The notes beneath the pieces were generated by a model. The model was not told where the DNA came from, made no database searches, and saw only the letters and a list, made by a program, of their open reading frames with translations. Both the position numbers and the translations under genes were made by a program. DNA of 64,000 nt from Telopea speciosissima (Eukaryota > Streptophyta > Magnoliopsida > Proteales > Proteaceae): contig NC_057919.1 in the NCBI RefSeq assembly GCF_018873765.1, forward strand, positions 70,922,984 through 70,986,983. The letters are read 5' to 3'. Shown here piece by piece: positions 47,433-58,731 of this stretch (position 1 is its first letter; the number at the start of each line of letters is the position of its first letter).

Positions 47433-47762
47433 TTAGGTTTGTGTATTTTCTACCGCAAAAGTTTGATGGTCGGAGTCGGAGACACGGGTTTCATAGAACT
47501 TAGCGATGAAGTCGGTGGCCTTCTTGTCAATGCGAGGATCAGCAACCCATCTGGGCTTGTCTTCGTCGCTGGGTCGTACCCTTCGCAGATCCACCGTCTC
47601 GTCCCAAGTATCCTGCAGCTGCTCCCCGTCGCCTGACTTCCTTCCCCTGCTGCTGGGCTTGTTGAACAATATCTTTACCAAGGAGAAGAAGGAAGATGAT
47701 GATGACTTCCTCATCTCCCTGCTTCCGTTACTACCCCATCCACGCCTGTTCTTCCCACTCAT
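47433..47762 (-). CDS. small DUF761-like protein
   Basis: Intronless, 109 codons plus TAA. The N-terminus MSGKNRRGWGSNGSREMRKS is basic and Ser-rich, followed by a short hydrophobic stretch FFSLVKILFN. The conserved block is at residues about 59-93: RRVRPSDEDKPRWVADPRID then KKATDFIAKFYETR, resembling the C-terminal DUF761 motif of plant proteins (a cotton-fibre-expressed type). The function is not known to me. The gene at 58292-58516 shares this block. Single Met start; TATA candidate upstream at about 47935-47944. Confidence 0.8.
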   Translation of the reverse strand: MSGKNRRGWGSNGSREMRKSSSSSFFSLVKILFNKPSSRGRKSGDGEQLQDTWDETVDLRRVRPSDEDKPRWVADPRIDKKATDFIAKFYETRVSDSDHQTFAVENTQT

Positions 47763-47934
47763 TTTTCCCGACTAATTATGTATCTGGATATTAACTCACT
47801 CAGCAGATTACACCAGATTCACGAGGGCACACACACGGTCAGTCAGTGGTTGTGGTGGTGGTAGTACTACTCTAGTCTTGTATGGGTTGGCTCGACTCTG
47901 CTTGCTTCCGATGTTAACCAAGAGCTCTCTCCGC

Positions 47935-47944
47935 CAATTTATAC
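47935..47944 (-). promoter_or_regulatory. TATA box of the DUF761-like gene
   Basis: The minus strand reads agtataaattgg, about 175 bp upstream of the ATG, followed by a GA/GT-rich leader. Position fits. Confidence 0.5.
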
Positions 47945-48540
47945 TAAAACTAAGAGGAGGAGCGAGAAACCCTACTGCTTGATCTCACGGTGGGTAATCT
48001 AAGGAGGTACAACACAACACACGGTTCCTATGGACTTGGATTGTCTAGCTTTATTTATTGAAATTACATAGTAAGACACCCCCCAAAGCTACCATCAACT
48101 CCTTTTTCTGGTAAAACTATATATGGAAAAGGCACAAGTCTTATGCTCCATTCCTTTTCAATTTGACCCCACAAAAACCATGTTATGCTCCCTTCTCCAA
48201 CAACTAACCTTTCCCTTCTTTCTTCCCTTCCCTTTCCTTCTCTGATTCTCTCCCTGCTTTCTCCCTTTCTCAATACTGTATACAGGCTAATTAAATATCC
48301 AAGAAACCACCTAACAAGAGCAAGGAAACACCCCCACCATCCCCACACACACACACACAATGAGAGAACAAAGTTTAGAAAATAATGAGAAAAGAATATT
48401 AAATTACTAATCCACTCCCAAAGATGAATCACAAAGAATTCTCAGAGTCTATAATAGTCTTTTTTTGTCTCTTCTTGTAAATAAAGTTGTAAAGAAAAGG
48501 ATGTGTGGTACATATGGATGGATTCTGAGTTACAAACTTC
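47945..48540. other. upstream region of the DUF761-like gene
   Basis: Pyrimidine-rich runs and a short (CA)n at 48344-48358. No gene. Confidence 0.4.
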
Positions 48541-48546
48541 TAAAAG

Positions 48547-49207
48547 TCATGGAGTCGAAGTTGGCCCATCAGTCCTACACGTCAAAGACCAGTCAGTCAA
48601 GATGTTTTTCTTCCTTGGAATGAAAACAAAAGTATAAGATTCCAAACTTGAGGCTAAACACGTGATATCCTGCACGATTGAGAAGATAGAAATTTTTTGA
48701 TCGATGCGATCGCTGTTGAGAACTGAAATCAGTAATTTGTTGTCAAATTCAGCAATCAAATGGTCCAAACTATCTTCAATAGCTTTGGTCCAAACTATCT
48801 TTAATAACTTGAAGGATCCCCATCTGAATTGCCAATGCTTCACCAATGATAATAGTTGTAAACATAGTCGGTTTAGACGTTGCATGCAAAGGTCTGCTAT
48901 AGTTGTCCCTAAAAATGAATCCAAGACCCCCAACTTGAATAGCCTCTTGCAGGAGTCTCCCATGATGAATCTTGTAGTGGAGTGTCATCTATCGTGGCAC
49001 TTTGATGTGGAGTGCACGCTTCCTGGAATTCAGTGAGATCTGTTGGGCTTGAATAATAACATTCTCAAGAGACCATGATTGCCTTTTGAAAACATAATCA
49101 TTACGAACCCGGCAAATATGCCATGCAATGAAGCTACAGAGAGAAGTGGTCTCTTTATACGTTCTCTTTCCTTGGACTCCCAAAGCCTCCCAATTCTTAG
49201 AGTTCAA
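48547..49207 (-). pseudogene. LINE-type RNase H-like remnant
   Basis: In overlapping broken frames: LCSFIAWHICRVRNDYVFK, then GGLGFIFRDNYSRPLHATSK, GEALAIQMGILQVIKDSLDQ, and finally FVFIPRKKNILTDW. This is the order of the RNase H-like domain (RVT_3 type) found at the end of plant LINE ORF2. Catalytic acids are partly lost (D before GGLG not seen, E in GEALAI present). At least two frameshifts. Confidence 0.7.
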
Positions 49208-50190
49208 TATTCATTACTTAGTAATTTAATATGATTTATCTTGTATATATGGACAAATTTAGTGTGTAGAGAAAGGTTTTAGAAATCGGATTAGAATGAC
49301 AGAATTGGTTAATTCAAGTCGTTGTCTAACATGATAGTTTTTATGAATTATAATTTTTACCGGGTAAATTTATAATCCATAATGAGTATGAAAAGTGCTT
49401 TAAAGTTTTATCAATGTTTCCAAAAATTATCACTACAAGCAAATGAATACAAAAATTAAAAATGATATGATTTTAATTTTGATACTTTCTCTATTCAGTT
49501 TTTCAATGAAATTTAACCAATATTTGGGTATAAGTTCTTCCATCACTGTTTTTTTATTTATTTAGGGGGGGGAGGGGATAAACAGAGCTTTACTATAAAA
49601 ATATGTACCACACATTGATTTCGAAGTACATACTTCAATTAGCCATGAAATAGAAATAGATCAAACAGTCCGACACGTCAAGGACCGGATCCTTCTTGAC
49701 AAGAGAATTAGTCAAACTATTTCCATCTCTTAGAATAGACATAAAACTACATGACTCTAAAATCGATGCCAAATAAGAAACATCCTAAACTGGATCAGAA
49801 GCTTAAATGCTTGCTTAGGTATAGTGACATTTAAACTCTATTTACTAATTAATTAAAAAAGAAAGGAGGTCTAAAAATAAAATGATGGTGAATAACCCCA
49901 CCACTCAAAGGGAAAAAGGAAAAGAAAAAGGTATTAAGGTTAATCCGCAGGGTTAGGAAACTAAAACAAAAAAGTTGTTGATGCCATCTTATTTAGCATT
50001 TTTTGAACAAATTGTTAATTATTTCTACGGAGGTTAGGAGTTGCGTATAGTAAGGGATTGAGGTTGGTTTCACAGTTTCAACACGTTAATAAAATAAAAT
50101 AAAAACACGTTCATGAATATTCGTGTTTGTCCATTTATTCATTTTGTTTTTCCTATCACAATGATCCTTCAATGGGTTTGACTGATCAGC
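49208..50190. other. intergenic; second RNase H scrap
   Basis: Bases about 49620-49800 resemble 48560-48700 (ccgacacgtcaaggac against ctacacgtcaaagac), so a second, more decayed copy of the RNase H 3' part lies here. Otherwise nothing. Confidence 0.4.
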
Positions 50191-50221
50191 CAACGGTCCT
50201 TTTTTTTTTTTTTTTTTTTTT

Positions 50222-50340
50222 TCAATTTCGATTCTCTATTGTCGAACTGCCCGGCAAGACCTTACTGCCAAGACACAGCAAGATGGTAAATGACCACCTT
50301 ACCCCCACTCGGGCAAGGCGTTCAGGCAGTAAATGATCCT
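50222..50340. mobile_element. MITE family A, partial copy with odd flanks
   Basis: Core accaccttacccccactcgggcaaggcgtt with a shortened right arm. Both flanks read caacggtcc plus a T run (50191-50221 and 50341-50367). The duplication is far longer than the nine bases of other copies, so it may be a segmental duplication. Confidence 0.55.
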
Positions 50341-50367
50341 CAACGGTCCTTTTTTTTTTTTTTTTTT

Positions 50368-52855
50368 TCCTAATTAATTTGTTGGCTTTAATAGGTTTAA
50401 ACGAAATCGCTTAATCAGTCCTGAAGCAACTGATCTATCGTTTAATTAATCATCGGCTCGGTTTTGATCTTAATTAGGCAAGTTTGTTCAGGCCTATCGC
50501 AACGGTCTGATTTTGACATCCCTAGTTCTATTTATCTTTTGATCTCAAATTAAGTAAGCAAAAAAGGGCGTTGTATGGTCCTGTAGCTCCTGCACAAAGA
50601 CACATGAACGTGTGAAAGTACTTAAGAACCTCCTCCCCTGTTGTGAGAAAAAAAAAAATCTCATCCATATATATGCCTTTGCACGTGCTCTCATTAGTCC
50701 CATCGTTGGTGCAACGGCTATATGATCGACCAAGCAATGTTCTTTTGCTCATCTAGTAATTAGTATGTGTATGACGACATATTAGTCATTTAATGTACAT
50801 GTATATGAGCCATAGAACCTAGGCAGTATCATATAGATCTTTGCCCTCCAATCAGCTTTATTCGAGGTCATATTTGAAACAAGCCCTAAGCTATGCATGT
50901 CTTTCCTCACCCTTCTCCTAAGAACATTTTAGGTCTACCTCAGACTCTTTTAGTTCTTTCAATCTGAATCAAATCACTCCCTTGTACTAAAGCATCCGAA
51001 GGTCTCCGGTGAACATAATCATTCTTTACTTTATCCTTCCTAGTTTTATCTATTGGCAAAAAGTCTTCTTCGCGGTAACTCATCTCCCTAAAAAGACGTG
51101 ATTGCAAGAGCTCTCCTAGAACGAAACCAGCAACATGAGAAGAGGAGGAAGAAGAAGAAGAAGAAGAACCAAATCAAGTAGGGGATTCAGGGTTAAACTA
51201 AATTTTGTGGGTTGGGTTTATGATAGTGAACCAAGTGAAACTGGTGGGTTGTTTGGTTTTGGTTTAATCTCACCGTTTTTAATGTCAAAATTGAATTTAA
51301 CATCTTCCAACTACCACGAGCCGAATCCGAATCCTTCAAGATCTTGCTTGATAATCGTCCTTTAATTAGTATAATGCTCTACTAAAAAGGTAATTAAGGG
51401 ACCACAGGTCAACACACATGCAACAAATGGTCGTTCTAATCTTGGGTTAGGTGAAACTTAATTATTATAAATGCGGTAGCTAGCTAGCGGTAGCTACGGA
51501 TATAAAATCAGTTTTTGGAAGTCCTCTCCTCTTTTTTTGTATTGCACGCATGGCTTAACTTCCTAAGTAAGGCGTTGCGTGCTTTGCTTTTTGTTACGTA
51601 ATCAATCACATATGATCTATCGTATCCAGGCCCACGGAATATATTTCTAAATTTTGGACTCGAATCTGGAGGTCCAATTAATATAGTTTGTAGCTATTGG
51701 CCATGCCAGCTGGACTCTACTATATACCTTCTTCACCAATCAATATTAATGGGGTACGTAATACGTTTTCTTCTTTCTCTTTAATTTATCAAAGAAAAGC
51801 TCCATCTCGATCATCACTATCGCTCTGGGATATATGTTAATTAGTTTTTGTTTAGCTTAAGGAAGCAACAACTAAAATAGTAATTAATTAGTGTCATATA
51901 CGCATATGCTCCCACTCATAGTATTATTCTTAAAAAAATTATATGCTTAATTAGATGCTCCACATGACTACTACTTTCACTATATTTAGTTATAGTAAAC
52001 CCTATTAAGTCCCCTAGTTTCATAAATCATAGCACATTAAACAATGGAACCATATAATTAATTAAGCCTAACTAAACCGCCTAAATCGTTAACTATTAAT
52101 AATATTTTGAAACACCCAAACATGATTATATATGTTAATTGGAGTGATTATTATTGTGAAATCCATTGTTTAATTAGTCACCTTTAAGTTTTTAGACTAT
52201 TCTCCTTGTAAAGAAAGAGAAAGTTAATGGAAACCCAAAGAAAAAATGTCAGTAGTGGACTCTTGCCTTAGCGAACTTCTTTTTTGGATGGTTTGAGACT
52301 TTGAGTGTTAGAATTTCGAAGAAATCTCCTCTCCTTCTTTCCGAGCAATAAAGCCTGCAACTTGTCTACCTTTCATATTATCTTTTATAAAATTTAACCA
52401 AATAAGACTCAGAGATTGGCATGTCCACTTTGTAGTCCCTGCAGATTAAACAAGGAAGATATTTTTCTCCCTCACCGCTTTAGTTAACTTTAGTTAAGTT
52501 CTTAATTTAATTAATTTCTTTCCTTAATCACATAATTTAAGTTACATTGCTACTTATTTTAATTAAGAGTAGGAGAATCTGAGAAAGAAAGTCCAGTATT
52601 GTTATTAGGTCCGTATTGATATGGACTAGTAGAGCATGGGTTCTTCATAGGCATACAGGCATATATTGAATCATATCGTCGTTAATCAATGATCATCAGC
52701 ATAATTGCATGTGTGTTCGAGTTAATTAAGCCCTAATCCACAACATGGCAAAGGATCGGATCTAATTTATTTAATTATCCTCCGAGGCAGGTTTCACATT
52801 TGGTATGATCCATAAGAAAAACAGACTTTCAATTTTAATTTATTTATTTATTTAT
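50368..52855. other. intergenic
   Basis: No gene recognised. Bases 50648-50745 are a member of the dispersed 95-bp repeat. The phrase ttttgacatccctag at about 50511-50526 resembles a hAT-MITE end. A GAA run lies at 51147-51168. A 76-codon frame follows the GAA run at 51135; I find no support for it as a gene. Confidence 0.4.
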
Positions 52856-52859
52856 TCGG

Positions 52860-53880
52860 ATATGAAATCTTTAGTTTTATTTTAAAATAAAAAATTATAG
52901 AGAAACTTTTCTGAAATTTCATGTATTTCATAAACCTCTTCTGTATTTTGAAAGATTCTTATAAACAAACCTTTACCGTTAGAAGAGAACAATTAAATGA
53001 TGATGTCATCATCCTAATATAATCTTAATAACGATAATATCCTCACAGACCTTCATATAATCCAACTAATTGACGATTCTACCCTCTTCTTTTTCCTCCT
53101 CTTATTAGAACACCACCAAACAACACGGACAAACAACCGCCCGCCCGCCCACCTGTCCTCCATAAAACCTAGAGATGTTTACCTCGGAGAGAGCGAAGCT
53201 TGTCCCAGTGGTAGCAGCAGGAGAAGAACCCGCGCAAGCAGAATATGACTTCAGTAGTAGCATCGTGCCTAGAGGGAACCCTATAGACGATAGCGATGCA
53301 TCTGAGTGTTTAGGCTTCCAATCAAGCCCTCGAAGGTGTTGTCTCCCTTAGGGACCCTGTCAAGATCCATGTTTCAGCATGTTGCAGAGAATGGATTTTT
53401 CTTCTTCTTCTTCTTATACCTCCACCCCAAACAAAAAACGAAGAGAGTGAGAGAATACCATGGCAAAAAATAGTTGCAGAGAATCTCATGGATGAAGAAG
53501 AAAAAAATGAGGATTATCGGAAGTTTTTAAGGTTTTCAGCATGTTCTGGTGTGAGAGATTTACAGCTAAGTAACCATTGGATAACCTAGGAAAACAGAGG
53601 TCGCTGGTATGGCGGTGGTGGTGGTGGCTGCTTCATGACCTTGAAGATGATCAGGCGTGGGGTGGAATGGGTTTATTTTTGTAAGAAATAAGAAAAGGTA
53701 AAATTATCATTTACTTCTAAAACTATCAGAGTTAATATTTAAGGGTATAGAAGTAATTTTTGAAATTCTAAGGATGAGAGACGTAATTGTCTCCTACTCC
53801 AGGAGTGATAGACGTAAATTTCCAAAAATTATATGGTAGATGAGTGAGAGATAACATCAGTACGTGGAAGTTTCTCCACC
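52860..53880. other. possible degenerate transposon
   Basis: The borders have the style of the other TIR elements (phrases on plateaus of AT with attatcat, ccgttagaa), and the inside is a GC-richer stretch. I could not pair the ends over a useful length, so this is a weak call. Confidence 0.25.
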
Positions 53881-54388
53881 TCAACTATAATTAACTCCTT
53901 GGGATTAGCCTAAGGGGTGCAACCCTGCAGGTGTAGGGTGGGGCTTTAACAATTGATAAATTTTTAATGCTTGCATGTGAAGTTAAATTGCAACATCTTC
54001 GAACAAGGGTAGGAGATTTCTTCGAAACCGAATCGATCAAATAGAAACCAAACTGCACTTTGGTTGGACAAATCTAAAACTAATCACACCTTAAAACAGT
54101 AAAACCCTTAGATTTCGAGAGTGGCTCTCTTGCACTCTTCGTCTCTTCCTTCCTCGATCATGGATAGAGAGAGTTGAAATTGTTGTGGTGTTTGCCTATA
54201 TTCAGATTTAATTGGTTTTTTTTATTTCCATCAAAATTTAGTGGGTTTTATAAAATGAATTTATTTAATAATTTATAATGTTTTGAAGCTTATAATTTGA
54301 AAAAAAGAATGTTCTCTGATGGCATGGTCTTTACGGTCAAAAACAGGTGTGTGAAATTATTGTCCGCCCTTGTGAAAAAAAAAAAAGA

Positions 54389-56020
54389 TAAATTTCACAG
54401 ACACTCCTTCTAAGTATATAATATGTCACAGATATCCTAAACTTTGAAAAAATATCACAAACTGTTCTTCTTTTATGATTATATTTCAACTTAGTCCACA
54501 CACTGTTAAAGTTTGTGCTGTTAGTTTTTTTATAATGGCCAACTTACCCTTAAAAGAAGATGCACTTACCATAATACCCTTAAGGGTAAAATCCCAAATA
54601 CATCATTCTCTTCATCGTCTTCGATCTGACGGCGGAAGAAACAAGAACAGGGGGCTGCTTCTTCTTCTTCTTTCTCCTCTTGCAACCCCTTTCCTGCAAC
54701 TCCACCCCCACCCTGCTTCTTCAACCTTGTATCCCTTTTATAATCCACCTAACCCAAAACCCAACCAGCAATCATCTTTTCCATACGCCAGTTGCAGATC
54801 AAACCCAGGACTCAGAGATAACGATGACACAGAGCTGTAGTGGTGCAGCCTCGATGGAAGTCAGGATCGAGACAGTCGATTTTCGCAGTCACCAACACAA
54901 CATGGAATTGAATCAAAATCAGGGAATCGATTTGCAAACCAGAGACTCAATTGAAGCTCTGAAAAATACTCCAAAGAGTAAACTTTATTTACTTCATCTC
55001 CCTTTTCCATGCGTGTCTTACACTTCATAAAAAGCTTATTCTAATATGCCAAATATGCCAATAAAGAGCAGGGGAGAGATTTTCTATAACTAGTTTAGGG
55101 AAGAAGGGGAAAGAGTGTAGCTGTTAGGGGAATCATATCTTCAGGGATTTGGGTTGATTTGCTCTTCCCATCTTCTTTCCAAACCAGGTATGAGGGTAGG
55201 GCGCTGAGTTGCCTTTCCGAAATAGGAGCTCCCAATCTGGGGGTGGACAGCAAGGTTGAAGGGGCTGCTCTGTTCCTTCTTGCTTCAATTCTAGCCGACC
55301 TCCTCAGGACCTTTGGATGGTCCGCTTGGCGCTGGATAAGTTCTTGATGCATGGCTGCATCATGTAGAGCAAGAAGATTACAAAGAAATAAAGCAAAAGA
55401 TTAAATCTAAGAGGAGGAGCGTACAGGTTTTCTTTATGTCGCTCTTCGAAGAAAAGTTCCAAGAGCTTCCTTACTCCCTGAAGCATCTTAAGTCTGAGTG
55501 ATGCCCACCCTCATACCGATCGAGTCTACCAGAATTAGCTGGTGACGAAACTACCGAAGCAAGAACCAATAGCGATCGTTGCGTTGCAGCTCCCTTCCTT
55601 CAACAATCAGCATCCAACTGGATCAAATCTCGTTCTTGCCGTTGTATCTTCCGGCATGCACAACGTCGCTCTGGAAGACATCGATGCAGCTCTGGCGTGG
55701 TTTAGGGTTGGAGGAGGGAGTATGAGCTGGTGGAGTTGGGTTGGATTGCAGCAGGTAGGGGGGGACGGTGGCGTTGCAGGAAGAAGAAGAAGAAGAAGAA
55801 GAAGCAGAAGAGGAGGAAGAAGGGGTACCTGTGTTAATGTCAAAACGTTAGGTACCCGGGGTGCTATTTATCTTATTTTATTTAAATATCTAAGGGGTAA
55901 AATGGATATTTCACCTTTGGATACTAACTGTGCTTAACGTAGGGGAAAGGTTGCCATTTTGACCAAGTTTGGTAAGTCCGTGACATATTGAATACTTACA
56001 AGGGATATTCGTGAAATTTA
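54389..56020. mobile_element. 1.6-kb TIR element, possibly with captured coding sequence
   Basis: Left end taaatttcacagacactcct and right end the complement of taaatttcacgaatatccct; similarity continues about 65 bp (aatatgtcac). The interior is GC-richer than the flanks. On the minus strand (55095-55486) two overlapping frames read LYMMQPCIKNLSSAKRTIQR and VLRRSARIEARRNRAAPST, which look more like real protein than the surroundings but match nothing I can name. No transposase. Confidence 0.55.
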
Positions 56021-58290
56021 CCCAAAAAACAAATCCTATCCATGTTGATGCCCTGCGTGCGCTCTCATCATTGGCCCCCACTGATGCAAGGGTCACACAA
56101 TGAAGCAACGATCTCGTGCCCTTATATTTTATATCCATTTAGATATATTAGTTTAGGTTTTTATTATTGTAACAAAAATGGTGAAGTGAGAAGTTGTAAA
56201 ATTCTTTTGATTACCCCTTGTTTTAGTCGCAAGTTTTATTTAAGGTATGGGTTAAAAAAGTTTTTCGAAATAATTTGGAAGTGACTGATTGTCAAAACTT
56301 GTCATGGTTTTGCATATTTTTCAACTACATATTTGAAATGACAAAAATTTCCTTCACTGAAGAAAATGAATTATTTTAAAAGGAAAAAAAATTTAAAGTC
56401 ATAATTTCTTTTTCACCTACCAAAAAGCATCCCATTGATTTTGTAAATTTCATCTTCATCAATATTATTACATAATTATTAACTTATAAAAGTGGATTCA
56501 AAATTAAACCAAATTGAAACTAGATAACCAAATCAAATGCAAGCTGGGTTAACAAACCAAAGACAAATTGAATAACAGAAACCGGGTAACCTAAACCGAA
56601 TTTTTTAAAAATGAAACATGTAGTGATCGGTTCTTAGATTTAAAAAATTAGAACCGAATGCTATTCTGTTAGGTCTCGTGCGGTTTTTACCTATTCCATC
56701 AAGAATCGAACCATTTAAGCTGAAACCAAACCGATAAACACCCTTATATTGTCTGTACAACGGAAGTAATAGTCCACAGTAACGGATCCGCAGTGCTTGT
56801 CAGGGAGTCAGGATCCTCTCCAGCGGCTGGGCTGGCATGATCCGTGCCGGGATGTGTGCCTGAGTGCAAATCTTGGCAGCCCAACTGTTGGATGCTCAGT
56901 GAAAAATTCCCTGAGTTTGGCGTTCACTGGAGAGGAGCCCGATCCCTTGCTAAGTAGGTAGAAGTGTAGAGTTGCAACGTAGCAATGCAAGATTCATGGC
57001 AGGAATAGGATCGGGTAAGGGTCTGAATTGCAAATTGAAGCGGATTACCAAAGCTGAATTGAACTGTTTATTAAACTTTAAACCAGAACTGACAAACTGT
57101 TTATTAATCGATCCAGTTTAACTTTAAATAGTAAAATGGTTAAACCCATCGATTTTGAGCCACTTAAAATCGATTAGATCTGGTTTGTTATTGAACTGAT
57201 TAAAATCGATTTGATCTGATATGGTATTGAACCGACTATACACACCAAATTGAAACCTCCCCCAAAAAACAGAAAAAAAAACTGATTAGTCCTGGCAATC
57301 TCTATATATACGCGCTCTCTAATGATTTACAATTGATGTACACACCATGAAATTACTTTATTAATATTTCTTAAGTCACAATTTGAGCCCAGATGTCGTG
57401 GATCAAGCCCAGCAGCATTAGATTTCTTTATTGGGCTTGAAAAGTAGGTTCGTTCCAAATTGGACCAAAACTATTATTAACTCAAACAGACAACAAAATA
57501 AAAAGCAATAAAAAAATCATTAATTTTCCAAAACCGTTTAACTAGAATAAATTATTAATTGATTTCGATTTGGGATATCAGAAACCGTTCGATTTTCACT
57601 TATACCCTTAATATTTTATACTGAATTGAAACTGAACCAATAAACACCCTTAGGATCAGGGTCAATTTAGCCCAATCTACCCTAAACCAATAAACACGTA
57701 CCCATAGGCTTCTTTCTTATCATGATCTTGATTGAATGCATAATGATTGAGTAGTCATTAATGGATTTATCAAAAAACAAAAAAAAGGGTAGTAATTCAT
57801 GGAAAGAGTAAATCAATTTAATTTCATTATTAGAATAGAGTGATGATGTACTACAGATTTGACAAAACTACGTACAGCGATTGCCTTGCCTTGCCTTGCC
57901 TTGCCTTGCCTTGCCAGTAGTGTAAGTACAATAAAATCTCCCAATCTTCTTGCTGGTGTTTATGCGAAAGATGATCGATGAAACAATAAACAATCATATA
58001 TATATATATATATAGATGCTAGAAATTAATAAAAATTTTGCCGGCCGGCTCCATATATCGGTGGAATTTGTGGATTTAACTCTCAGTTCCCGGCCCTCCG
58101 AAGTCGGAATAATTAAGATGCATGAAACACCAATTAATGGAGGAGAAGATTGAAGTAGTTGTAGTCATGGCAAGCAAGGTCCTCGATGGGTCAGAGTCGA
58201 TGATGATGGTGAGAGAGAGAGAGAGAGAGAAATTAAGGGGAAATTAAGGGGAAATGAAAAGGAATTGAAAAGGGAGGGAGGGTTAATTGA
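56021..58290. other. intergenic; several repeats
   Basis: 56031-56130 is a member of the dispersed 95-bp repeat. 56808-56955 is a weak inverted repeat (ggatcctctccagcg / cactggagagga). The phrase aaccgataaacaccctta recurs at about 56730 and 57635. A ttgcc pentamer array lies at about 57881-57916, (TA)n at 57997-58013 and (GA)n at 58209-58230. No gene. Confidence 0.45.
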
Positions 58291-58291
58291 A

Positions 58292-58516
58292 TTAATATTG
58301 TCGGGTTTGATGGAAATTGGAGATGAAGGCGGAGGCTTTGGAATTGATGTTAGGTTCGGCAACCCAACCCCAGTTGTCTTCGTCACTGGGGCGTATCCGT
58401 CGACCAGTAGTACCACTCACTCCTTCGTCTGCGGAGTCGTAGTAGTAGTGTGAACCCCCACACTGGAAAATGCTGAATATCGACAACAAGCACGATACCT
58501 TCTTAGCTCCCCCCAT
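58292..58516 (-). CDS. small DUF761-like protein, second member
   Basis: 74 codons plus stop when started at MGGAKKVSCLLSIFSIFQCG. An upstream in-frame ATG at 58567 would add 17 basic residues; I prefer the shorter start because it gives the hydrophobic N-terminus typical of short family members. The conserved block RRIRPSDEDNWGWVAEPNIN then SKASAFISNFHQTR aligns with the gene at 47433-47762 (RPSDED, WVA-P-I, KA--FI--F--TR). Function unknown. Intact. Confidence 0.75.
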   Translation of the reverse strand: MGGAKKVSCLLSIFSIFQCGGSHYYYDSADEGVSGTTGRRIRPSDEDNWGWVAEPNINSKASAFISNFHQTRQY

Positions 58517-58573
58517 TTTATTATTTTGCCTTCTTCGATCTCTTCTACCTCGATCTACCTTCTTCAATTATTG

Positions 58574-58613
58574 CTTCTTCTTCTTCTTCTTCTTCTTCTT
58601 CTTCTTCTTCTTC
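58574..58613. repeat. (TTC)n in the leader of the second DUF761-like gene
   Basis: About 13 TTC units (GAA on the coding strand) between the TATA-like site and the start codon. Confidence 0.85.
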
Positions 58614-58621
58614 TATATAGT
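58614..58621 (-). promoter_or_regulatory. TATA-like site of the second DUF761-like gene
   Basis: CTATATAG on the minus strand directly upstream of the GAA leader and about 100 bp from the ATG. Confidence 0.5.
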
Positions 58622-58625
58622 CCCT

Positions 58626-58660
58626 CCCTATCCCTATCCCTATCCCTATCCCTATCAATA
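58626..58660. repeat. (CCCTAT)n array
   Basis: Five to six tandem ccctat hexamers. This is not the plant telomere unit (ccctaaa). Confidence 0.85.
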
Positions 58661-58701
58661 AGTACTACACCAGCACGTAGGTTCTAATATATCTTTTCTC
58701 T

Positions 58702-58731
58702 GTGAGTGAGTGAGTGAGTGAGTGAGTGAGT
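58702..58731. repeat. (GTGA)n array
   Basis: About seven tandem gtga units. Confidence 0.85.

Noticed and set aside
54475-54840. 121-codon open frame on the + strand
   Set aside because: Lies in the arm and inner part of a TIR element and starts within inverted-repeat sequence. No family resemblance.
55542-55937. 131-codon open frame on the + strand
   Set aside because: Gly/Arg-rich because of a GAA run, ends in the TIR arm; low-complexity artefact.
58626-58660. Interstitial telomere repeat
   Set aside because: The unit is ccctat, not the plant telomere unit ccctaaa.
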